DNA of 64,000 nt. Origin: Cryobacterium psychrophilum. Its GTDB lineage: Bacteria > Actinomycetota > Actinomycetes > Actinomycetales > Microbacteriaceae. The number at the start of each line of letters is the position of its first letter. Position 1 is the first letter of the stretch. This document shows, one piece after another, positions 35,355 through 42,955 of this stretch. The notes beneath the pieces are model-generated. The model was not told where the DNA came from and did not search any database. It saw only the letters and a list, made by a program, of their open reading frames with translations. The stretch is from the NCBI RefSeq assembly GCF_004365915.1, contig NZ_SODI01000001.1, positions 806,001 to 870,000 on the forward strand, in the 5' to 3' direction. The position numbers were made by a program, and so were the translations under genes.

Positions 35355-36442
35355 CGCGCGCTGGCCGCGATGATGTGTTGGTCGGCGGTGGCGCGAGCCC
35401 AGGCCTCTGCCCCGGCCAGCGATTCCCGGGTGAGCGGTCCGTCCTGCTCGTGTGACTCGACCGCGCGCAGCACGGTGTCGACGATGTCGAGGAACCCGAT
35501 CTTGCCGTCGTGGAAGGCCGCCACGGCCTGCTCATTCGCGGCGTTGAACACGGCCGGGTAGCTGCCGCCGGCGCGCCCGACCCGCTTGGCGAGGTCCACG
35601 GCAGGAAATGCGGTGTCGTCGAGCGGTTCGAAGGTCCAGGCGTGCGGTGTCGCCCAGTCGATCGGCGTTCCTACCGCCGCCACCCGGTTCGGCCAGTCCA
35701 GACCCAGTGAAATGGGCAGGCGCATGTCGGGCGGCGACGCCTGCGCAATCGTGGAACCGTCGATGAACTCCACCATGGAGTGCACGATCGACTGCGGGTG
35801 CACCACCACGTCGATCCGGTCGTAGCCCACGTCGAAGAGCAGATGGGCCTCGATGATCTCAAGTCCCTTGTTCACGAGGGTCGCCGAGTTCGTCGTGACC
35901 ACGACGCCCATGTCCCACGTGGGGTGGTTGAGCGCCTCGCGAGGCGTCACGTTGGCCAGCTGCTCACGAGTACGACCGCGAAACGGGCCACCGGATGCCG
36001 TCAGCACGAGCCGACGCACCTCGTCGCTGGTGCCCGATCGCAAGGCCTGGGCAATCGCGGAGTGCTCGGAGTCGACCGGAACAATCTGGCCGGGAGCGGC
36101 GAGGGACTTCACGAGGTCACCCCCCACGATGAGTGACTCCTTGTTGGCCAGCGCAAGAACGCGGCCGGACTTGAGGGCGGCGAGGGTCGGGCCGAGGCCC
36201 ACCGAACCGGTGATCCCGTTGAGCACGACGTCGGCATCGACGCCCTGCACGAGCTGCTCCGCCTCCTCCGCCCCGAGCGCCGTGTCGTCCACGCCGAACT
36301 CGGCGGCCTGTTCGTCGAGGAGGGCCCGGTTGGTGCCGGCCGACAGGCCGACTACCTCAAACCTGGTGGGATTGGCTTTGATCACGTCGAGGGCCTGCGT
36401 ACCGATTGAACCGGTGGACCCGAGGATTATTACTCTGCGCAC
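35351..36442 (-). CDS. dxr: 1-deoxy-D-xylulose 5-phosphate reductoisomerase
   Basis: Second enzyme of the MEP isoprenoid pathway. 363 residues. NADPH motif [13 protein letters not shown] at the N-terminus; [25 protein letters not shown] and [11 protein letters not shown] carry metal and substrate ligands. The start is GTG at 36442, unusually close to its GGAGG, so it is tentative by a few codons. It overlaps the lipoprotein gene by four bases tail to tail. ispG, from the same pathway, is in this window about 11 kb downstream. Confidence 0.96.
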   Translation of the reverse strand: MRRVIILGSTGSIGTQALDVIKANPTRFEVVGLSAGTNRALLDEQAAEFGVDDTALGAEEAEQLVQGVDADVVLNGITGSVGLGPTLAALKSGRVLALANKESLIVGGDLVKSLAAPGQIVPVDSEHSAIAQALRSGTSDEVRRLVLTASGGPFRGRTREQLANVTPREALNHPTWDMGVVVTTNSATLVNKGLEIIEAHLLFDVGYDRIDVVVHPQSIVHSMVEFIDGSTIAQASPPDMRLPISLGLDWPNRVAAVGTPIDWATPHAWTFEPLDDTAFPAVDLAKRVGRAGGSYPAVFNAANEQAVAAFHDGKIGFLDIVDTVLRAVESHEQDGPLTRESLAGAEAWARATADQHIIAASAR

Positions 36443-36486
36443 GCCTCCATGCTAGGTGCAGCCGCCGGGCAGAGTAGGGTCGAGCA

Positions 36487-37269
36487 GTGACCGGTGCCAA
36501 TGAAGAACCCCAGGACGACGCTGAAGTCGTCTCCCCCCCGCGTGCAAAACGACCCGGATTCGTGTATTTCCTGGGCTACGGAATCATGGCCCCGATCGCC
36601 AGATTTGTTTTTCGTCCACATATCACAGGCCGCGAGAACATCCCCAAAACCGGTCCCGTCATTTTCGCGAGCAACCACCTGTCCTTCATTGACAGCATCG
36701 TCATCCCGCTCACCGCGCCCCGGCGGGTGCAGTTCCTCGCCAAGTCCACATACTTCACCGGGACCGGATTCAGTGGCTGGGTGTCGCGTAACTTCTTCAC
36801 GTCCATCGGCGCGGTCGGTGTGGAACGTGGGGCCGGGCAGGCCGCACAGGTTGCGCTCGACGCGGGGCGCAGCATCCTCGATGCTGAGAGTGCATTCGCG
36901 ATTTATCCGGAGGGCACCCGCTCGCTCGATGGGCGACTCTACCGCGGACGCACCGGGGTGGCCTGGCTCGCGCTTACGACCGGTGCCGTCGTCGTGCCGG
37001 TTGGCCTGATCGGCACGCAAGAGATCATGCCGGTGGGAAGCAAGACGCCCCGCATCCGCAAGATCACCGTGGCGTTCGGTGAACCGATCGACGTGAGTGC
37101 GCACGGAACGGCCGATTCGGGCAAGGCACGCCGTCAGGCGACCGACGAGATCATGGCCGCCATTCATGAGCTGTCCGGCCAGGAACTCGCCAGGACCTAC
37201 AACGAATCGCCCCCCTCCGGAACCCTGCTCCGGCTCGCCGACAAGGTCTTCCCGCGCGAACGGGTGTAG
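36487..37269 (+). CDS. 1-acyl-sn-glycerol-3-phosphate acyltransferase (PlsC-like)
   Basis: 260 residues. The acyltransferase motifs are clear: ASNHLSFIDSIV (NHx4D, about residues 60-71), AKSTYF, GAVGVERG and YPEGTRSLDGRLYRGRTG. It would acylate lysophosphatidic acid at the cytoplasmic membrane face in phospholipid synthesis. GTG start at 36487, divergent from dxr with a 44 bp spacer. The N-terminal 25 residues are acidic and not part of the domain. Related lysophospholipid acyltransferases cannot be excluded. Confidence 0.9.
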   Translation: MTGANEEPQDDAEVVSPPRAKRPGFVYFLGYGIMAPIARFVFRPHITGRENIPKTGPVIFASNHLSFIDSIVIPLTAPRRVQFLAKSTYFTGTGFSGWVSRNFFTSIGAVGVERGAGQAAQVALDAGRSILDAESAFAIYPEGTRSLDGRLYRGRTGVAWLALTTGAVVVPVGLIGTQEIMPVGSKTPRIRKITVAFGEPIDVSAHGTADSGKARRQATDEIMAAIHELSGQELARTYNESPPSGTLLRLADKVFPRERV

Positions 37270-37319
37270 CCTCCCGGCCCGAGGATTCGGCGTTCAGCCG
37301 ACAGCCCTAGGGTGGCCGG

Positions 37320-38669
37320 ATGACTGCTTCCTATTCCGTCCCCCAGACCCGCAAGCTCGTCACCGCCCTTCCCGGCCCCCGGTCGGTTGAACTGCAGGCG
37401 CGGCGTGAGCGAACCGTTGCGCGCGGCGCCGGAACCCTGGCCAACATCTACATGGATCACGGAGCCGGCGCGATCCTCGTCGACGTCGACGGCAACCAGA
37501 TCATCGACCTGGGCTGCGGCATCGGCGTGACGACGATCGGCCACGCCAACCCGGACGTCGCCGCTGCGGCAGCCGAACAGGCCGCAAAGCTCACCCACAC
37601 GCTGTTCACCGTGACGCCATACGAGAACTACGTGCGCGTCGCCGAGAAACTCGCCGAGATCACGCCCGGAGATTTCGAGAAGCGCTCGATTCTGGTGAAC
37701 ACGGGAGCCGAGGCCGTGGAGAACGCGGTCAAGATCGCCCGCAAGTTCACCGGTCGCCGCGCCATCGTTGCCCTTGACCACGCGTTCCACGGTCGCACCA
37801 ACCTCACGATGGCCATGACGTACCGCCCCTGGCCGGAGCGCGCCGGCATGGGTCCGTTCCCCGGCGAGATCTACAGCGTGCCCACGAGTTACCCCTTCCG
37901 TGACGAACTCTCCGGGGAGGAAGCGGCGGAGAAGACGATTGATTACATCAACACCCACATCGGCGCGACGGAGATCGCCGCGTTCTTCGTCGAACCGATC
38001 CAGGGCGACGGCGGTATCGTCACCCCCGCCCCCGGGTTCTTCGAGCGGATCCGCGAGTTCTGCACCGAGAACGGAATCGTTTTCGTCGCCGACGAGATAC
38101 AGGCGGGCATCGCTCGTACCGGAGCCTGGTACTCGATCGAGCACCACAACGTGGTCCCCGACCTCGTCACCACGGCCAAGGGCATCGCGGGCGGGTTCCC
38201 GCTCGCTGCGGTCACGGGCCGCGCCGACATCATGGATTCCGTGCAGCCGGGAGGTGTTGGCGGTACGTTCGGCGGCAACCCGGTCTCCACCGCGGCCGCC
38301 CTCGCCGTGTTCAACCTGATCGAACGCGACGACCTCCTCGCCGAGGCGCAGCGTGTGGAGAAGACCCTCCGGGCTCGCATCGGCGACTGGGCGGAGAAGT
38401 TCTCGGTGGTGGGAGACGTGCGCGGCAAGGGCGCCATGTTCGGGGTGGAGCTCGTGCACCCCGAAACGAAGAAGCCCTACCCCGAGGCTCTCACTGCCGT
38501 CATCAAGCACGCCACGTCGAACGGTGTCATCGTGCTCGACGCCGGCAGCTGGGACTCCGTGCTGCGCATCCTGCCCTCCGTCGTCATCTCCGACGAACTC
38601 ATCGACGACGCGGCCACCGTCATCGAAGAGGCCCTCGCGGTGTTGTCCGCGACCTACCCGGAGGGCTGA
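37320..38669 (+). CDS. gabT: 4-aminobutyrate aminotransferase (first copy)
   Basis: 449-residue class III PLP aminotransferase. GAGILVDVDGNQ-like region followed by DLGCGIGVTTIGHANP, NTGAEAVENAVKIARKFTGR, FVEPIQGDGG, FVADEIQAGIARTG and the PLP Lys in TTAKGIAGGFPLAAVTGR (about residue 287). These are the features of bacterial GabT. It transfers the GABA amino group to 2-oxoglutarate, giving succinate semialdehyde. A paralogue lies 600 bp downstream beyond an OsmC gene on the other strand. Close relatives act on other omega-amino acids, so the substrate is inferred. Confidence 0.9.
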   Translation: MTASYSVPQTRKLVTALPGPRSVELQARRERTVARGAGTLANIYMDHGAGAILVDVDGNQIIDLGCGIGVTTIGHANPDVAAAAAEQAAKLTHTLFTVTPYENYVRVAEKLAEITPGDFEKRSILVNTGAEAVENAVKIARKFTGRRAIVALDHAFHGRTNLTMAMTYRPWPERAGMGPFPGEIYSVPTSYPFRDELSGEEAAEKTIDYINTHIGATEIAAFFVEPIQGDGGIVTPAPGFFERIREFCTENGIVFVADEIQAGIARTGAWYSIEHHNVVPDLVTTAKGIAGGFPLAAVTGRADIMDSVQPGGVGGTFGGNPVSTAAALAVFNLIERDDLLAEAQRVEKTLRARIGDWAEKFSVVGDVRGKGAMFGVELVHPETKKPYPEALTAVIKHATSNGVIVLDAGSWDSVLRILPSVVISDELIDDAATVIEEALAVLSATYPEG

Positions 38670-38686
38670 CCCGCCTCGCTGGTCGG

Positions 38687-39175
38687 CTACGGTGCGGGAA
38701 GCGTCTCCGGCTCGTGGCCGACGGGAAAGTTGACGGAGGCCGCGATGAAGCACTCGCGAGCGGCCTCGGCGTGCAGCGACTGCGCGAGGTCGACCTGCGC
38801 GGGATCGGCAATGGTGACGCGCGGGCGGAGGGTGACCGTCGTGAAGTGCCCCCCGCCCCCGGTGAGTTGTTCCATCGTGCCGACCGGGGCATCCGTGTAG
38901 GCGGTCACGGTGACGCCGTTACGCGCGGCCACGTGCAGGTACGAGAGCAGGTGGCACTGGCTGAGCGCGGCGAGCAGCAACTCCTCGGGGTTCCACCGGT
39001 CATTGTCGCCGTGAAAGGTGGGGTCGGATGATCCGCTGATCGACGGCTTCGCAGCGGATGCCCGCCCGGCCGGTGAGATCAGGTGATCGCGTCCGTAGGC
39101 CTTGTAATGGTTTGTGCCGGTGCCGCGGTTACCCGTCCACTCGACCCGCACCGCATAATCATGCACTCCGTTCAT
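38687..39175 (-). CDS. OsmC-family peroxiredoxin-like protein
   Basis: 162 residues with the OsmC/Ohr redox cysteines: LLAALSQCHLLSYLHVA (peroxidatic) and ARECFIAASVNFPV (resolving). Closest in layout to YhfA/OsmC types with a WNPEELLLAA segment. The ATG at 39175 has AAGGAG four bases upstream; the frame extends 18 codons further without conserved sequence. It sits between the two gabT genes in opposite orientation. It probably reduces organic hydroperoxides in the cytoplasm. Confidence 0.9.
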   Translation of the reverse strand: MNGVHDYAVRVEWTGNRGTGTNHYKAYGRDHLISPAGRASAAKPSISGSSDPTFHGDNDRWNPEELLLAALSQCHLLSYLHVAARNGVTVTAYTDAPVGTMEQLTGGGGHFTTVTLRPRVTIADPAQVDLAQSLHAEAARECFIAASVNFPVGHEPETLPAP

Positions 39176-39252
39176 GCGTCTCCTTCGCTTGTGAAAGATT
39201 CTTGCAGACCCTTCAGCTTCATCCGGCAATGGGTCGGTAAAGTGGGACCATC

Positions 39253-40635
39253 ATGACTGACATTCTCGCCGCTGCGCCCGCCTCCTCCTCCGCTACGTCG
39301 ACCACCTATACGGTGCCGCAAGAACGCAAGATTGTGACCGCGATCCCCGGCCCCAAATCGACCGAGCTGCATGCCCGGCGCCTGAGCGTCGTCTCCAGTG
39401 GTGTCACCTCGATGCTTCCCGTGTACATCAAGAAGACCAACGGCGCCATCGTCGTCGACGTTGACGGCAACCAGTTCATCGACCTCGGCGCCGGCATCGG
39501 AGTGACCACGATCGGCCACACCGAGTCCAGCGTCGTCGCCGCGGCCGTCACCCAGACCGAAGACTTCATCCACACCCTGTTCACCGTGACGCCCTACGAG
39601 GAATACATTCGCGTCGCCGAGCTGCTCGCCGAGCACACCCCCGGTGACTTCCCGAAGAAGTCCGTGCTCATCAACTCCGGCGCCGAAGCCGTGGAGAACG
39701 GCGTGAAAATCGCGCGCAAGTACACTGGCCGCCGTGCCGTTGCCGTGCTCGACCACGCGTACCACGGTCGCACCGTGCTCACGATGGCCATGAACTACAA
39801 GGCTGCCCCGTACGCAACCGGCTACGGTCCCCTCGCCAGCGACGTGTACCACGCGCCGAGCTCCTACCCGTATCACGACGGCCTCAACGGTGCGGATGCT
39901 GCGGCCCGTACCATCGCCTACCTCGAGAAGGTCGTCGGCGCGACGGACCTCGCGTGCCTCGTCGTCGAGCCCATCCAGGGTGAGGGCGGCTTCATGGTTC
40001 CCGCCGACGGTTATCTTCCTGCCCTGCAGTCCTGGTGCACCGACAACGGTGTTGTCATGATCGCCGACGAAATTCAGAGCGGAATGGGCCGCACCGGAAA
40101 GTACTTCGCGAGCGAGCACTTCGGTTGGGTCCCTGACCTCGTTCTTTCGGCCAAGGGCATCGCCGGCGGCTTCCCGCTCGCCGCCGTCACCGGCCGCGCC
40201 GAGATCCTTGACGCCTCCCAGCCCGGCGGCCTTGGTGGCACGTTCGGTGGTAACCCCGTGTCGTGCGCGGCGGCCGTCGCCGTGTTCGAGGCAATCGAGG
40301 CGAACAACCTCCTCGCCGAGGGCGAGCGGATCGGTGCGACCCTCACCGCCGGCCTGACCGTGCTGAAGGACAAGTACGACATCATCGGTGAGATTCGCGG
40401 ACGCGGCGCCATGATCGCCATCGAGCTCGTGCAGCCCGGAACCGGTGACACAACGAAGGCCCCGAACGCTGCGGCCGTCTCCGCGATCTCCGCGTACGCG
40501 GCGGCCCACGGAGTGCTGTTGCTCACCGCCGGCACCTACGGGAGCGTTCTGCGCTTCCTGCCGAGCCTAGCGCTGACCGATGCGCTGATCACCGATGCCC
40601 TCTCGGTGATCGACGACGCGATGGCTGCGCTCTAA
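39253..40635 (+). CDS. gabT: 4-aminobutyrate aminotransferase (second copy)
   Basis: 460 residues, clearly paralogous to the enzyme at 37320: TAIPGPKSTELHARR, IDLGAGIGVTTIGHTES, INSGAEAVENGVKIARKYTG, VVEPIQGEGGFMVPADGYL, IADEIQSGMGRTGKYFASEH and the PLP Lys in LSAKGIAGGFPLAAVTGRAE (about residue 300). No succinate-semialdehyde dehydrogenase gene is adjacent. A long perfect hairpin follows the stop. The two copies may differ in substrate or regulation. Confidence 0.92.
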   Translation: MTDILAAAPASSSATSTTYTVPQERKIVTAIPGPKSTELHARRLSVVSSGVTSMLPVYIKKTNGAIVVDVDGNQFIDLGAGIGVTTIGHTESSVVAAAVTQTEDFIHTLFTVTPYEEYIRVAELLAEHTPGDFPKKSVLINSGAEAVENGVKIARKYTGRRAVAVLDHAYHGRTVLTMAMNYKAAPYATGYGPLASDVYHAPSSYPYHDGLNGADAAARTIAYLEKVVGATDLACLVVEPIQGEGGFMVPADGYLPALQSWCTDNGVVMIADEIQSGMGRTGKYFASEHFGWVPDLVLSAKGIAGGFPLAAVTGRAEILDASQPGGLGGTFGGNPVSCAAAVAVFEAIEANNLLAEGERIGATLTAGLTVLKDKYDIIGEIRGRGAMIAIELVQPGTGDTTKAPNAAAVSAISAYAAAHGVLLLTAGTYGSVLRFLPSLALTDALITDALSVIDDAMAAL

Positions 40636-40667
40636 ACCAGACGCGCCATCCCGCACGCAGTCCGATT

Positions 40668-40700
40668 CCGTCGGAGCTGACCCCTGGTCAGCTCCGACGG
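40668..40700. terminator. Perfect 15-bp stem with 3-nt loop between gabT and asparaginase
   Basis: CCGTCGGAGCTGACC (40668-40682) pairs completely with 40686-40700. No T-run follows on the plus strand; the asparaginase ribosome-binding site AGGAG starts ten bases later. It may terminate gabT transcription or, since it lies in the leader of the next gene, act as a protein-responsive or RNA-processing structure. Confidence 0.7.
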
Positions 40701-40721
40701 CAACCAGCCAGGAGCAACACC

Positions 40722-41714
40722 GTGTCAGAAACCTTCACCATCACCGATGCGGTCGAGCTCGCCGTTGTTGAACGCAGCGGCTTTGTCGAGTCTCGGCATG
40801 CGGGTTCGGCAGTGGTGTTGGGCTCCAACGGTGAGGTGCTGCGGGCGCTCGGCGACATCGAGACACCGATCTTTCCGCGGTCGACACTGAAACCGTTCCA
40901 GGCCATCGCGGTCATGTCCAGCGGCGTCACCCTCCGGGGCGAAGACGCGGCAATCGCGACGGCCAGTCACAGTGGAACGCAGAAGCACGCTGACCTCGTG
41001 CGTGGCCTGCTCGCCCGCGCCGGCATCAACGAGTCAGCCCTCGGCTGCCCGGCCGCATGGCCGATCGACTCGGCGTCCAGGGACACGCTCGTGCGCCTCG
41101 GGGCCGGCAAGTCCGCCGTGTACATGGAGTGCTCCGGCAAGCACGCCGCGATGCTGGTGGCGTGCGTGCAGAACGGCTGGTCGCTGACCGGTTATCTCGA
41201 CCCGGAGCATCCGTTGCAGAAGCGCGTTCTCGATGTCGTCGAACGCTTCACGGGTGAGCGCCCGGCGGCTTCGGGGATCGACGGCTGCGGAACCCCCGTG
41301 CACGCCCTGACGCTCACCGGCCTGGCACGTGGCGTTGCCCGCATCGCCACATCGAAGTCGAACTCCCCGTTCGCGATCTACCGCGAGGCCGGCTTCCTGG
41401 CCGAGGCGGTTCGGGAGAACGGTTGGGTCGTGGCCGGCCCCGGTCTCTCCGACAGCATCGTGATCGACCGGCTCGGACTGTTCATCAAGGGCGGCGCCGA
41501 GGGAGTCATGGTCGCCTCTGCCGACAACGGTATGACGGTGGCACTGAAGATTCTCGACGGCAACTTGCGTGCCGCGACGGTCGTGGCCCTGAGCCTGCTG
41601 GCGGATGCTGGCGCGATTTCCCGGGCGGACGTCGATGCCCTGATCCCCGAGCTCTCCCTCGTGGTCAGCGGAGGCGGCCGGCCGGTCGGCTCGATCCGCC
41701 CCAGCTACACGTAG
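40722..41714 (+). CDS. L-asparaginase (asparaginase II, PF06089-type)
   Basis: 330 residues from GTG 40722 with AGGAG upstream. It belongs to the thermolabile rhizobial-type asparaginase family rather than the E. coli AnsA/B fold. Features include IFPRSTLKPFQAIA, ATASHSGTQKHADLV, ECSGKHAAMLVACV, GIDGCGTPVHALTL and the C-terminal VVSGGGRPVGSIRP. It hydrolyses asparagine to aspartate and ammonia, probably in the cytoplasm because no signal peptide is seen. It lies between gabT and alanine dehydrogenase in a nitrogen-metabolism neighbourhood. Confidence 0.88.
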   Translation: MSETFTITDAVELAVVERSGFVESRHAGSAVVLGSNGEVLRALGDIETPIFPRSTLKPFQAIAVMSSGVTLRGEDAAIATASHSGTQKHADLVRGLLARAGINESALGCPAAWPIDSASRDTLVRLGAGKSAVYMECSGKHAAMLVACVQNGWSLTGYLDPEHPLQKRVLDVVERFTGERPAASGIDGCGTPVHALTLTGLARGVARIATSKSNSPFAIYREAGFLAEAVRENGWVVAGPGLSDSIVIDRLGLFIKGGAEGVMVASADNGMTVALKILDGNLRAATVVALSLLADAGAISRADVDALIPELSLVVSGGGRPVGSIRPSYT

Positions 41715-41794
41715 TTGATTCCCCCCGCAGACAGGCACCCCACGAACATTCACCCGGCGCGCAGGCGGCCGCGGGGATACCTTGGTCTCAGTCA

Positions 41795-41810
41795 GGGACA
41801 GCGTTGTCCC
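41795..41810 (+). promoter_or_regulatory. Small hairpin in the leader of alanine dehydrogenase
   Basis: GGGACA-GCGT-TGTCCC forms a six-pair stem with a tetraloop 29 bp before the ald start, followed by a C-run. It could be a weak terminator of the asparaginase transcript or a leader structure; no other signal was recognised in this 125 bp gap. Confidence 0.3.
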
Positions 41811-41839
41811 CCGGCGATACCTGCGAACTAAGGAGCACC

Positions 41840-42955
41840 ATGAAGGTTGCCATCCCCACCGAAGTGAAGAACAACGAGTTTCGAGTGGCCATCACCCCCG
41901 CCGGGGTTCATGAACTCACCGCGAACGGCCACGAGGTACTGGTACAGTCCGGCGCCGGACTGGGTTCGTCCATCACGGACGCGGCCTACACCGCTGCCGG
42001 CGCCATCATTCTGCCGGATGCCGTGAGCACGTGGGCCGCGGCAGACCTGCTGCTCAAGGTGAAGGAGCCGATTCCCAGCGAGTACGGCCATTTTCGCCCC
42101 GACCTGTTGCTCTTCACCTACCTGCACCTCGCGGCCGAGCGCGAGCTCACCCAGGCACTGCTCGCCGCCGGGGTGACGGCAATCGCCTACGAAACGGTAC
42201 AGCTGCCATCCCGTGCCCTGCCCCTGCTCGCACCGATGAGCGAGGTAGCGGGTCGACTAGCGCCCATCGTGGGCGCCAATGCCATGCTCAAGCCCAACGG
42301 CGGGCCGGGGCTGCTCGTGCCCGGCGTTCCGGGCACGCAACCGGCTCGCATCACGGTGCTCGGCGGGGGTGTCGCCGGAACCGCGGCGATGCAGGTGTCC
42401 CTCGGCCTCGGTGCCGACGTGACGGTCCTCGATACGAATCTGTTCCGGCTGCGCGAACTGGATGCCCTCTACTTCGGTCGGGTGAAGACCATCGCGTCGA
42501 ACAGCTTCGAGATCGACAAGGCCGTCATCGAGGCGGACCTTGTGATCGGCTCCGTCCTCATCCCCGGGGCCCGCGCACCCAAGCTGGTCAGCAACGAACT
42601 CGTCTCCCGTATGCGGCCGGGAAGTGTTCTGGTCGACATTGCCGTCGACCAGGGCGGATGCTTCGCCGACTCCCACCCGACGACTCACGCCGACCCGACG
42701 TTCACCGTGCACCGGTCGTTGTTCTACTGCGTCGCGAACATGCCCGGCGCGGTTCCGCACACCTCGACGTACGCGCTCACGAACGCAACGCTGCCCTACG
42801 TTCGTGCCATTGCGAACCTCGGTTGGAAAGAGGCCCTGCGCTGGGATGCTCCCCTCGCGCTCGGGCTCAATACCTTCTCGGGCACGGTCGTGAGCGCTCC
42901 CGTCGCGAGCGCACACGGCCTCGAACACCGCGCGCTCGCGGACGTGCTCGCTTAG
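41840..42955 (+). CDS. ald: Alanine dehydrogenase
   Basis: 371 residues. NAD-dependent, reversible oxidation of L-alanine to pyruvate and ammonia. MKVAIPTEVKNNEFRVAITP start; catalytic Lys in LLLKVKEP (about 75) and His in FTYLHLAAE (about 96); Rossmann motif VLGGGVAGTAAMQ (about 173-185); DQGGCFADSHPTTH and VANMPGAVPHTSTYALTNAT are family signatures. AAGGAG lies four bases before the ATG. Its TAG shares bases with the TAA of the convergent FtsK/EssC-like gene (42952-42955), leaving no room for a terminator between them. Confidence 0.97.
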   Translation: MKVAIPTEVKNNEFRVAITPAGVHELTANGHEVLVQSGAGLGSSITDAAYTAAGAIILPDAVSTWAAADLLLKVKEPIPSEYGHFRPDLLLFTYLHLAAERELTQALLAAGVTAIAYETVQLPSRALPLLAPMSEVAGRLAPIVGANAMLKPNGGPGLLVPGVPGTQPARITVLGGGVAGTAAMQVSLGLGADVTVLDTNLFRLRELDALYFGRVKTIASNSFEIDKAVIEADLVIGSVLIPGARAPKLVSNELVSRMRPGSVLVDIAVDQGGCFADSHPTTHADPTFTVHRSLFYCVANMPGAVPHTSTYALTNATLPYVRAIANLGWKEALRWDAPLALGLNTFSGTVVSAPVASAHGLEHRALADVLA

